Positions 22,195 through 32,769 of a stretch of 64,000 nt of DNA are shown in pieces. Source of the DNA: Epiperipatus broadwayi (taxonomy: Eukaryota > Onychophora > Udeonychophora > Euonychophora > Peripatidae); the NCBI GenBank assembly GCA_028023455.1, contig JAQFVV010000554.1, forward strand, positions 186,001 to 250,000. Direction: 5' to 3'. The translations under genes and the position numbers were made by a program. The notes beneath the pieces were generated by a model, which had not been told where the DNA came from, made no database searches, and was given only the letters and a program-made list of their open reading frames with translations. The first letter of the stretch is position 1. Each line of letters begins with the position of its first letter.

Positions 22195-23330
22195 AAGTTT
22201 TATACTATGGTAGAATGGTGAACTTGGAACCCAAATTTTATGGATCACAGTTCCAGTTCTGATGCTTTGGATGCTCAAACTTATTGTGAAAGTCTAAACC
22301 ATTCAGTTACTATATTATTCCTGAGATTCCTGCATGCTTTGCTGCACTAGTAGAATGGCAGTCTCTGGAGCTCAAGTAACATGAATTGTAGCCCATCTCT
22401 GTCACTTCTGATACTTAAATCAATTCCCAGCATGCTTTGTTGCAGTGACTCTGGAGCTCAAGGTCTATGGATTGCAGCCCAGCTCTGTCACTTCTAATGC
22501 TTAAATGACTTCCCAGCATGCTTTTCTGCAGTGGTAGAGTGGCATACTCTGGAACTCAAGATCTATAGATCACAGCTCATCTCTGTCACTTCTCATGCTT
22601 AAATGAATTCCCAGCATGCTTTGCTGCAGTTGTAGATTGGCAGACTCTGGAGCTCAGGTCCATGGATTGCAGCCCAGCTCTGCAACTTCTCACACTTAAA
22701 TGAATTTCCAGCATGCTTTGCTGCAGGGGTAGAGTGGCAGGCTCTGGAGCTCAAGATCCATGGATCATAGCCCATCTCTGTCACTTCTGAAGCTTAAATG
22801 AATTCCCAGCATGCTTTGCTATAATGGTAATGTGGCAGACTCTGGAGTACAAGGTTCATGGATCGCAGCCCATCACTAACTTCTGATGCTTGAACTTTTG
22901 ACTAATAAACCATTCAATTACTAGATTTTTTTGAGTTCCCAGCATGCTTTGGGACAATGGCAGACTCTGGAGCTCAAGGTTTATGGCTCACAGCCCAGTT
23001 CTGTTACATCCTGTGGTTGAACTTCTTATGAATTTCTGAATAATAAATCATTCAATTACTAGATCTTTTCTAAGTTCCCAGCGTGCATTGCAGCAGTGGC
23101 TAACTCTGGAATTCAAGATCCATGGATTACAACCATAACCTATCACTTCTCATGACCTCCTAAATAATACACTATTCAATTCCTATATTCTTTCCAAGTT
23201 CCCAGCATGCTTTGTTGCAGAGTTAGAGTGGCAAATTGAAGTTCAAGGTCCATGGATCTTAGCCCAGATTTGTCACTTATAATGCTTAAACTTCTTATGA
23301 ACTCTCAAGAAATAAACAATCCATTGTTTT
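22195..23330 (+). repeat. SINE-2-derived tandem array, about 10 units
   Basis: Units begin 'cagcatgctttgctgcag' and start near 22331, 22429, 22514, 22612, 22709, 22807, 22940, 23079 and 23203, plus a diverged first unit near 22200. The five central spacings are about 85-98 bp and the outer ones about 124-139 bp. The outer ones are longer because they keep the SINE tail ('cttatgaatttctgaataat', 'aaaccattcaattactag'). Each unit carries an A-box-like 'gtggtagagtggcagactct' and a weak B-box-like 'catggatcgcagccc'. So a SINE has been amplified head to tail, with tailless units in the centre. Confidence 0.75.
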
Positions 23331-23519
23331 TATTTCTGAACTAAATTGAACAAATCATATAATATTATATATAATATAATGTAATTGGAGTTAATCCTAT
23401 AAAATATTTATAATGCAAACTATGATTAGTTAGTAGTAATGGTAAGAGTACTACTGCTACTACTACTAGCAATAATTATAATAGTAATAATAATTCAATT
23501 TAATATTTATTAAGGGCAT

Positions 23520-24312
23520 TTCAACACTTCAGCTTTTCTTTTTTTATGTGTCAAAGCATCGGCCGGGAAGCGAACCTATGAACCCGGAACAACTTCTTGA
23601 AGGCAGCTGTACTGACCACTCGACCACCAATGGTTGACGACACTTCAGCTTTTCTTTTTTCATGTGTCAAAGCATCGGCCAGAAAGCAAACCCATGAACC
23701 CAGGACAACTGCTTGCAAGGCAGCTGTGCTGACCTCTCGACCACAAACGCTTGATACTTCAGCTTTTCTTTTTACATGTGTCAAAGCATCAGCCAGGAAC
23801 CATGAACCCGGGACAACTTCTTGAAGGCAGCTGTACTGACCACTCGACCACCAATGCTTGACAACACTTCAGCTTTTCTTCTTTCATGTGTCAAAGCATC
23901 AGCCAGGAACCATGAACCCGGGACAACTGCTTGCAAGGCAACTGTGCTGACCACTCGACCACCAACGCTTGACAACACTTCAGCTTTTCTTTTGTCATGT
24001 GTCAAAGCATTGGCCGGGAAGTGAACCCATAAACCCAGGACAACTGCTTGCAAGGCAGCTGTGCTGACCACTCGACCACCAACGCTTGACAACACTTCAG
24101 CTTTTCTTTTTTATGTGTCAAAGCATTGGCCAGGAAGCGAACCCATGAACCCGGGACAACTGCTTGCAAGGCAGCTGTGCTGACTACCAATGCTCGACAA
24201 CATTTCAGCTTTTCTTTTTTTATGTGTCAAATACCCATGAACCTGGGACAACTGCTTGCAAGGCAGCTATGCTGACCACTCGGCCACCAATGCTAAACAA
24301 CACCAGCTTTGA
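23520..24312 (-). repeat. SINE-1 head tandem array, 7 units
   Basis: Units of about 108-117 bp carry 'agcttttctt' at 23531, 23647, 23761, 23871, 23982, 24099 and 24207. On the minus strand each begins 'gttggtggtcgagtggtcag' (A box), continues 'ctgccttgcaagcagttgtc', a 'cccgggttcatgggttcgc' B box, then 'cggccgatgctttgacacatg' and an A-rich link 'aaaaaagaaaagctgaagtg'. Long open frames on both strands run through it, but they follow the repeat and are not genes. Confidence 0.85.
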
Positions 24313-24464
24313 TAGAAGTACACTAGATGAAATCAATATTAATAATTACAAAATTATATGCTATAAGCCAAAACACATTAAATACATATCATTTTATAAA
24401 TATTTCACTAAATTATTTTTAATTACATTTCTGTTTTTTTAATGTTAGTAATAAAACAAATTAC

Positions 24465-24640
24465 ATTAAACCACTAAACATCCACATAATCATCATTCTT
24501 TATGCTTAGGGCAAGCTGTTTACACACAGACTAAATTCTTCATACAGTAGTGCCACTACATCTATTGATTACTCTGGCTGGCACTGAGTGGCGCTACAGT
24601 ATGGAGAGTTTAGCATCTGTGTAAAACGATTGCATGAAAT
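24465..24640. mobile_element. PAL copy 6, short complete form
   Basis: It has the left outer arm 'aaaccactaaacatccacat', inner 'cttcatacagtagtgccact', and right arm 'gattactctggctggcactg', 'ctacagtatggagagttt', 'catctgtgtaaaacgattgc'. Both arms are present with almost no interior. Confidence 0.7.
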
Positions 24641-24689
24641 ATCAGTATTAAAAAATTGTTGAGTATATATATTTTTGCAGCCTATTAAT

Positions 24690-25330
24690 GGATAATTCCT
24701 TTAAAAATGAATTATTATCTTTTTAATATTAAAAGTATATGTTTCTCTTAACAAGTGAGTAGGTATTTTTAACTCTATTTTAGATATACATCCACTACTA
24801 TCACCTTCTCCATCAATTAATTTTTTTAACATTATCATGGATTTAAGTATTCTTCTGATATTTAATATTGATTTAACATTTAATTTTTCTCCCTTTATTA
24901 ATCTAATAATGCTTTTCTCCAAATGATCAACTCTAGTTTTAACATAAACTAAATTCAGATCCCATATAATAAAATCTTATTCTAACAATGGAACAATAAG
25001 AGAACAGAATAATCCTGCAAGCTTAAAAAAGAAGTGGAGTCATGTGATATATGACTATTTTTTATTAACAGAATGACATATATTTAATATAAGGGAAAAT
25101 ATCTCTATCATATCTCAAAACACATCCCATTTGTTTATAAGCTTTATTTATAACGTGCTTTATATATGCACTAAATGTAAACTGTTTACAAAACGGGATT
25201 TCTAAATTAGACACAACCTGTTTATATGCAATATAATTTTCTTTGATCCTATAATGATATACAGGTCTGTTTGTTTTATTAATATTGTGATGGTAACTAA
25301 GTTTTGGTTATCTAGCACTGTATTTGAATG
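24690..25330 (-). pseudogene. Jockey/CR1-like LINE reverse transcriptase relic, C-terminal part
   Basis: Minus-strand translation gives AYIKHVINKAYKQMGC near 25150. After stops and shifts come a region reading like L-x-x-P-L-L-E-Y-x-x-I-I-W-D and the open segment LEKSIIRLIKGEKLNVKSIL, then R-R-I-L-K-S-M. This order (I-x-K-A-Y-x-x-x-G, L-E-Y-x-x-x-x-W, L-E-x-x-Q/S-x-x) is typical of the region after the palm domain in Jockey- and CR1-type LINEs and related pol proteins. It is badly degraded. The clade is tentative. Confidence 0.55.
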
Positions 25331-25461
25331 TTAATTGAATCATAAAATGTAGAAGTATAAATATAATTCAAAAACCAAAAGGAACATTAGTGGGTAATAT
25401 ATATACACACACCTATTATATTGCCAGATGGGCAGTAAAATATGTACATATTGCAAGTATG

Positions 25462-25467
25462 TTTATT

Positions 25468-25524
<57 letters not shown>

Positions 25525-25549
25525 GTATTATAATAATTATTATTATAAT

Positions 25550-25619
<70 letters not shown>

Positions 25620-25622
25620 TAT
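25462..25622. repeat. Mirrored trinucleotide microsatellite (ATT)n/(AAT)n
   Basis: An (ATT)n run from about 25477 to 25524 is followed by a short mixed stretch, then an (AAT)n run from about 25553 to 25620. The two halves are complementary and could form a long hairpin. The run abuts the 3' end of the LINE relic on its right. Codon runs of Y and N in frames here are artefacts. Confidence 0.9.
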
Positions 25623-27200
25623 AAACAAATGATAACCAAAACCCAGAGAATTTGAAATATTCCACTATTAAGACAAAAAGGCTCTAGGCCATTAAACAGT
25701 TAACTCCAACTCAAGGAGGTTGACGTGTAACAATATAATAGAAGGAGACTCTTGAGACATCAAGCAAATGCAACTCAAAAGGGTAAAGCATGTAACAAAA
25801 TGTTTGATTAGCTTAAGAAATAAGCCACCCAGTAGAATTTCAACTTTTACTCAAAACAAATGTTTATCTGATAATCTCACATAGAGTTATTCCTGGGGCA
25901 CCCCAGATTCGAGTCATCATCTTTCTTGGCAAGTATCTCTGACATTGATTGAAATAAGTTTTCCAATCGCTATAGAGTTTTAGTCAGCCAGTTGAATTTC
26001 TTGTTATCGAATATCATAGTACATCTTATATACCATATTGTCTTAAGGGTATGTACAGTTACCATTGCATTATGGGGGTTAAATTTCTCAAAGTATTGAT
26101 TAAATAGAAGTTTTAAGTTGATGATTGGTCTGTGGAACCCTGTAGCTCTTATCTGTCCAAATGCCGAACATTCATCGAATAGTTGCTGGAAGTTCCATCA
26201 CCAGATTTGCATAGTAAACAGATCGGATCCAAATTCATATGTAACCTTTCATTTAGAACCTTAGTTGTTGGAAACAAGCCATTCATCAGTTTGAAAACAA
26301 ATTTCAAGTAGGATTGGGGTGCATATATAGAGTGGAACTTTTTCAACACATTTTTTTTTATATATCCAACCATGCATTGTCATGACTTTTAAAATGATTC
26401 ATTAAGTCTTTATATTTAATACCTTCCAAACTGGGCACATTCAGACCATCTTGGAGATCCCTATAAGCAATGAACAGGTCGGCTATAAAAGATCTCCCCT
26501 TACATCAAATTTCATTAAAGGAACCAGAATGATCAACAGAAGGCCCAAAAAATTGATTTTTAAATAAGTTAATAAATGTACTTGCTTTGATGTAAGATAC
26601 ATACAGCCCTGGATCAATCAGGCCAAGACCCCCATTTTCTATTGGCATTTGCAAGGTTGAAATTGGGATCCATCTTGAAGCTCTACCCCAGACATATTTC
26701 TTTGCAATCTGATTTATTCTGAGTATTGTTTTCTTATATAGAGATACCCATTGTGCATAGTATGTCAAAATCTCTGAAACAATGGAATTAAAAATTGACA
26801 CTCTTGTAATTTCATATAATTTAAGTAAAGAAAAATTATTTATTTTTTCTTCAATTTTTGTAATAATTAATTTATTTAAATAAGAGTTCATCTTTGTCTT
26901 GGACATATATAATGGTCTGCCCAAGAAAGAAGATGGGAGCACCATAAAGTTAGATGGCATTTTTTTTACCAGTAGCTCACTGCCAGGCTGCCTACTTTAT
27001 AGGTTGAATAACTGAGCCAGTTTCAGCCTGAAAATTTTCTAAGATATTCATCACAACTTGGATATTATAGCTGTTTTGAAATATTATTATAATACCATCA
27101 ATGAAAGCTGTAACAGCCATCTGCAAACCCAAGTGCGGAAGATAAAGACTGAAAACGAGGTTCTCAATCTTACAAACGAGAGGGTCTATATTAATTTTTG
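25623..27200 (-). pseudogene. Tx1/L1-like LINE relic, 5' truncated
   Basis: Reading right to left, the minus strand begins near 27195 with PLVCKIENLVFSLYLPHLGL and the region of the Y-A-D-D catalytic box, here decayed to A-F-I-D-G. It continues through FLGRPLYMSKTKMNS, NNFSLLKLYEITRVSIFNSI, KKYVWGRASRWIPISTLQMP and ENGGLGLIDPGLYVSYIKAS, the typical thumb and post-RT region of L1/Tx1-type elements. A C-x2-C knuckle-like ICLLCKSGDGTSS lies at about 26200. Stops lie near 26510 and between 26374 and 26504. A further ~500 bp of decayed C-terminus and 3' UTR leads to the trinucleotide microsatellite, which may have grown from the element's tail. Confidence 0.75.
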
Positions 27201-29420
27201 TTAATATTCTTTAATATGTTTTACAGTTTTTGGTGTGTCAAAGATAAAAAGAAAAAAAATTAAGATATATGTTAGTTAAATTTAAAAAAAAGAAAGAAAA
27301 TATACTAAAAAACATTGCATCAATTGTCCTTGGGTATAAATATTTCATAGAAAAAATTTAACAGTGTTTAATTATATCAGTCTAAATAGAGACATTGTTG
27401 TATCCAAATTCTTATAATTCCTTTTTGTGGGTAATTAAATGTTTTGTCTTTTTGATATAATTTTGTTTTAATTATTTTTTTTTAGATGTATGTGTTTTAT
27501 TAAAAAAATTATTGAAGTTCTTTTTTTTGTAAAGATTAAAAAAGACTTATCTGCAAGCTGATTAAGAAAATAAATTAATTTAGATCAAAGATAAAAGATT
27601 ACAACATTTTTGTTCTCTGGTGTGTGTGTATAGTGATGGTCAGAGAGAAGTCGGCAGTCGGAGAGGACAGTCAGGCAGAGAGAAGTGGCAGTCAAAAGCA
27701 GTTACCAATCATAAAGTCAGTCATCAGAGTACAGAACCAGAAAAAAATTCTTGGACAACATTTGGAATCCTTTTTTGACAGACTTAATAAAAGATGTTAA
27801 TGCGGCTAAGAGAGTTTAGTAAACTAAACAAAAAAGAGTAGAAATTTACCAAGTGCACCAGATCTAATTTTCAAATGGTCACCATGTGAAGTGTACTTTT
27901 ATGTTGAAACCCTGACTGGCAAGAAATGTAGATGAATTAAAATCATCTGTGTCTCTCATTCACTACCAAACATATCAATAGCGCTTCATAAGTGAAAGCA
28001 TGCCAGAAAAATTTAATTTTAGCTTACATCAAAACGGAAATAGTCATCATAGAAGCCAGAATTATGTAATGTCTCCTATGAATATCTTTTTTGTATTTAG
28101 TTAAGAAATTAAAATCTTGGCAAAATTAAACTATACATGTGCAAATGTATGCATGTGTCTAGTTAGATAAAGAGTGTATAATTTTTTTTGTATTTATTTG
28201 TTAATGTGTAGATTTCCTCTGGTGTAATGTGGTTAATCAACATCTGTATTATATATCTATATTTTTTATATTTATGTATTATATACCCACAAATTTGTGG
28301 TAAGAATGTGTAACGTCCACTGCTCTATTAGGTTTTTTAAGAGTTAACTACCCGTACTGGGTGACCAAATTATGTTTAATTTATTTGAAAGGTGCCAGAA
28401 TTCTGTATCGGAATCCACTGGCTAAACCCCTTTTATTTTTTTGGTTATGACAAAATTATCTGGAATCTCTGGAGGATTAAGTTTTAGTACAGCGTTGGCA
28501 AAGGTAAATTATATTTTCAAATCTTAATAATTAACATTAATAAATTTATTAATAATCTTTAATAACGTACAATGAATAGTTGGTATTAGAAATAAATATT
28601 TTTATTCTAACAAATTAAAATATAAAAAATCATACATTATGAATTAATTAATTAGAAAGATGACACACGCTAATCCAGATATGAATCAATTAATAAAAAA
28701 AAAAACAGTTCAACAATTATAGTTTTTAGGTAAACAAGAGTCTCTTGGAGAATAAAATTTAAAGTCTTTATCGGGATTATTTTAAAAATTGTTTGGCAAA
28801 CTCTGTCACAATCAGGAAAAGTTACTCTTAACTTACTGGTAAGTTGGTGTAGGTTTATGGGATTCCGAGCTCATAAGAATTTCCATTGATCTCTCCTGCT
28901 GGCATCTTCCATTTATTGTTCTGTTCTATAGCTGGAGAAAAGGCACGGTTGTAGTGACCCTTTCATTGCAAAAAGTGGTCTTCATAAGGCCCGTTTCTAT
29001 GCTTACATGACAGTTTGGTACAGCAAGTGGCATACCTGTGCAGAAGTATATTACTGCCACAGGTTATGCTTGCGGAAACCTCCAACTCTTAGACATGTAA
29101 CTAGAAGGTAAAGAGAAGACCCAAATCGAAGTTGTCCTCATCTTTTTATACCTCGATCAAGTTTTTGAAACTTCTGCACATCCTTTTGTCCTTTTATCAG
29201 CATATAAGATAATAATCTTGTACACTCTCTCTTAAATTTAAGTTACAAAGCCCTCCTTTCACAAAGTCCCTCTGCCATCTTTAATTAGCTAAAATATTTT
29301 TCTTTTAGCTTATCTGGATTAGTAATTCGTGTGTCTTTTGTTCTTTCCAATTTTTACCTTAATTTTTAATTAGATACAAAAAAAAAATATGGACGAAAAT
29401 TTTACTTTCATTGTATGTTT
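27201..29420. other. Intergenic, with a repeated GGCAGTC patch
   Basis: Mostly AT-rich. At 27640-27700 a purine-rich patch repeats 'agagagaag', 'cggcagtcgg' and 'ggcagtc'. It looks like a leader or microsatellite but has no partner in the window. A moderately GC-richer stretch lies at 28910-29110 without an identifiable frame. Confidence 0.35.
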
Positions 29421-29423
29421 TTG

Positions 29424-30521
29424 TTATATCCACACTTACAACTGTGCCAATGTTATATCTGCAAGTCATACTGTGCGGTCAGCCAATAACGTTATACAAT
29501 TCCCACGCTGTTCTTTTCCAATGAGCGCTCTCCAACGAATGCTCTATTCCTGCAACTAATGCTCTACTCTGCAACTAATGCTCTGCTCTGCAACGAATGC
29601 ACTGCTCTGCAACGAATGCTTCTACTCTGCAACTAATGCTCTGCTCTGCAATGAATGCTCTACTCTGCAACTAGTGCTCTGCTCTGCAACGAATGCTTCT
29701 ACTCTGCAACTAACGCTCTGCTCTGCAACGAATGCTTCTACTCTGCAACTAATGCTCTGCTCTGCAACGAATGCTTCTACTCTGCAACTAATGCTCTGCT
29801 CTGCAACGAATGCTCTACTCTGCAACTAGTGCTCTGCTCTGCAACGAATGCTTCTACTCTGCAACTAACGCTCTGCTCTGCAACGAATGCTTCTACTCTG
29901 CAACTAATGCTCTGCTCTGCAACAAATGCTTCTACTCTGCAACTAATGCTCTGCTCTGCAATGAATGCTCTACTCTGCAACTAGTGCTCTGCTCTGCAAC
30001 GAATGCTTCTACTCTGCAACTAACGCTCTGCTCTGCAACGAATGCTTCTACTCTGCAACTAATGCTCTGCTCTGCAACGAATGCTTCTACTCTGCAACTA
30101 ATGCTCTGCTCTCCGCTGTGGTCTCCTTCTAGCTACACCCTTGAACTACATTTCCACTGGGCGCTGATCATTAACCGCCAGCACTGACGCAAGATATCTC
30201 TATTTAAATACTGCTTACTCAATACTGCTTGACTGCTCTCTACTGCTCTCTATATTACACTGCTAGATGTTACCCAGTCTTCTTATCGCTCTCTGACAAC
30301 TGCAACGATCAATCAATGCACTGACCAATAAGGTAACGTCTCTTATCTAGAAACATTTGTAATTAGCAAATATTTCTAGGAATTGTCGATCGCCATTACG
30401 TCAACGCACTAATTAAATTCCTCAGCTATCAGAGCGCGATCTAAAAACAGCCTTACGAATAAATTCTAGTTTTTCTGGAGTGCACAAACATGTCTTCCAT
30501 TTTACAAAACACTACAGTTTA
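29424..30521 (+). mobile_element. D element copy 1, non-autonomous element with core minisatellite
   Basis: The 3' ~400 bp (30113-30521) matches 53511-53914 closely. Shared blocks are 'ctacatttccactgggc', 'gctgatcatt', 'gcaaatatttct', 'cgccattacgt', 'ttctagtttttctggagtgc' and 'acaaacatgtct', ending 'aacactacagt'. Both copies may start at 'ttgttatatcc'. Between them lies a tandem core, long here and short in the other copy. The layout of conserved ends plus a ~155 bp tandem core resembles pearl/Helentron-type non-autonomous elements of molluscs, but I see no diagnostic Helitron end. No protein is encoded. Confidence 0.65.
29530..30112. repeat. Minisatellite, ~19-20 bp unit, 155-bp higher-order period
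   Basis: The basic unit is 'ctctgcaac(g/t)aatgct' with a CT or TCTA link. A higher-order period of 155 bp is clear: blocks starting at 29655, 29810 and 29965 repeat nearly base for base. All the overlapping open frames (rich in CNECF or AEQS) come from the repeat and should not be annotated as proteins. Confidence 0.9.
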
Positions 30522-31800
30522 AAAAAAAAATAGATTATACAAACAAAAAATTTAATTGCGTCTTTTTAGTAAGAACGCTAAATTTACTTTTTCTTTTTTT
30601 TTTCTTAGCTTTTAAATATCTTACCAGATGCCAATATATTTGTACCATATAAATAAACGGTACAAGTGTATACAATAAAAATTAATAGAAGGGAGGGGGT
30701 GCTCTCTTACTATGCATTAATGTATTATTGGTTAGATTTTTTTTTCTTCTGATGTGATATTTGTATTATGATTATTGTTTTTTTATTATTTTTAATTAAG
30801 ATGAAGAAAATAAAGTTTGATTAAGAACTGGTGTTCAATATTTTACTCACCTGCCTATTTATTGTAAGATAGGCTATTTACCTTGAGAAGTAGATTAAGA
30901 GAGCTATAACCTGTAAGGAAATGTTGGGTTTGTCTTTCAATAAGGGTCTTGCAGGGCATCTTTCTAGAAAAGTGATGCTTAAAGCTTTTGAGCTTTTATA
31001 AAGTGCCCTATTTTGGCTAAGCTTGGCCGATCCTGGTGGCGATGGTTATCCAAATAAGGCAATTAGGAAATGTAACTGATGGCTGTTAGTTTAATCACTT
31101 TTTTAATTTAGTGAAATTAATTATTTCCCTCTGCTTTATCTGCTAGTTGAGTTATAGAGTTTGCACTCAGTAGCGATAGGTAGGATAGTTCCTGCTACAG
31201 TATAACTGCAAATAAATGCTTACATTTATCTTTATATCATCAAACTTACACCAATCGTTAAAATGTTCAACATCACTTTGGAGTTCAATATGATTCTCAT
31301 AAATATCAATTCTTTTAAATAATTTTCAATTATAAGCATAAGTAAGTATTATGCTTTCTTTGATGTTTGCCAATATCACACATAAAGATACTAAAAGAGA
31401 ATGGAGCAAATGCTCCTTCTTATACTATCCCTATCATATTTTTGAAAAACATAAGACTTAGTTTTGTTTATACATACAAAAGACACTCTACTAATCATAT
31501 GTTTAAACCATGCAATTAAATGAGGACAAAATCCAAGCATTTCAAGACACTCTATCAAATGCCTGTAACATATCTAAATAGATAACATTAAGTTGTGATC
31601 ACTAAGATGATGATGATGATAAGAACAAATTATTATAATTACTATTTATTAAATTGAATTTATTTATATTTTCTATACAGTTTGAAATATATAAATCATT
31701 TATGGCCAAATAGGCTATATATTGATTTCTCAAGAGTAAAGAACTACCAAATAATGACATATTTAAACTAAATATCCACAATTTCACTTACTTCCCATAC
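30522..31800. other. AT-rich intergenic sequence
   Basis: No supported gene. The segment 30840-31080 is somewhat GC-richer ('ggccgatcctggtggcgatg') but without a frame. Confidence 0.35.
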
Positions 31801-31801
31801 A

Positions 31802-31937
31802 CCTTTAATATTAAAAGAACTTCTAAATAAGTTCTTTCCAGATAAATGAAATAAAAAAAGAATTAAAAAATCTTTACTATTAAAAATTTATGATTCTGAA
31901 GCAATTAACTTATTTAAAAGTTCTTTTAATATTAAGA
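31802..31937. repeat. Inverted repeat, MITE-like
   Basis: The arms 'ctttaatattaaaagaac' + 'ttctaaataagtt' (31803-31834) and 'aacttatttaaaagttctt' + 'ttaatatt' (31907-31936) pair across a ~72 bp loop. Confidence 0.55.
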
Positions 31938-32765
31938 ATGTATGGGAGAGAAATGGAATTGTGGGTAATGTTTAGTTTAAATATGTTGTATTATGTTATG
32001 TTACGTCATCAAAAACTAATATGATAATTATAATCTTGTTAAGCATGGTCTGTAACTACATTTTGTTGCACATATTATTTCTTTTATTGTAAATCCTTAA
32101 TTAGTTTCAAAAATGAGATGGAATCATCTTATTTTTCTTGCTCATCTTCATCATCTTAGCTATGTGTCAAAAAAAAGCTGTAAGCTACTGTGAAGCAAGT
32201 GCAAACTTTTTTAGGTGAACCGGGAAACTTTCTTAAGCACTGCTAGTTTATCCAAGTCTGCTTTGGGCATAGGGCCAACTTCTGGAAAAATGGTCTTGGA
32301 GAGCTTCTAACAGAAATAAACCTTTTATAATTTGTACAAATCCCAATGGTGACACAAATAATTTGATATGCCTATGGAAAACCAAGAAGCCTGTATAATA
32401 GATCTAAGACTACGGGTTTTATCTGATACAGAGCTCTGAAATAAACATATGTAAAAAATAATAATAATACTTTTGTAGTTACAAAATCACCATGGAAACC
32501 TGCTGAATGCTGAATAATGAAAAAATACTTGGCTCTTTGCTAATCTTAGATAATTATACAAATTCATTTTGAATTATAGATCTTACAAACTTTGCCTACA
32601 ATTCAAAATAATTTTTTTTCTTAGATATCCACCTCAAAGATTTAAGTTAATATTATTTTTTTGTTTTTATTTTTAATAACCTTTCATATTTGAATTAATG
32701 ATTACAATTCATCTACAGTGAATTTTGGATTTTAACCATTCAAAAGAATAAACAAGATTTAAAAG
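31938..32765. other. AT-rich intergenic sequence
   Basis: Nothing recognised. Confidence 0.35.
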
Positions 32766-32769
32766 TTGT

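Noticed and set aside
23551-24190. Repeat proteins on both strands over the SINE-1 array
   Set aside because: The frames follow the tandem SINE heads and their Pol III boxes; not genes.
23520-24312. CRISPR-like array
   Set aside because: Units are directly adjacent with tRNA-like boxes and no unique spacers, in an animal-type genome.
25428-25655. Poly-Y/poly-N/poly-I frames
   Set aside because: Pure translation of the trinucleotide microsatellite.
29578-30187. Several overlapping open frames on both strands rich in CNECF or AEQS repeats
   Set aside because: They exist because the minisatellite unit combination stays open in several frames. Nothing resembles a protein family and the sister element at 53 kb lacks the frames.
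29424-30521. Calling the D element a Helitron
   Set aside because: I could not see a clear 5' TC start or CTRR end with a hairpin just before it, so only the general resemblance to pearl/Helentron-type layout is noted.
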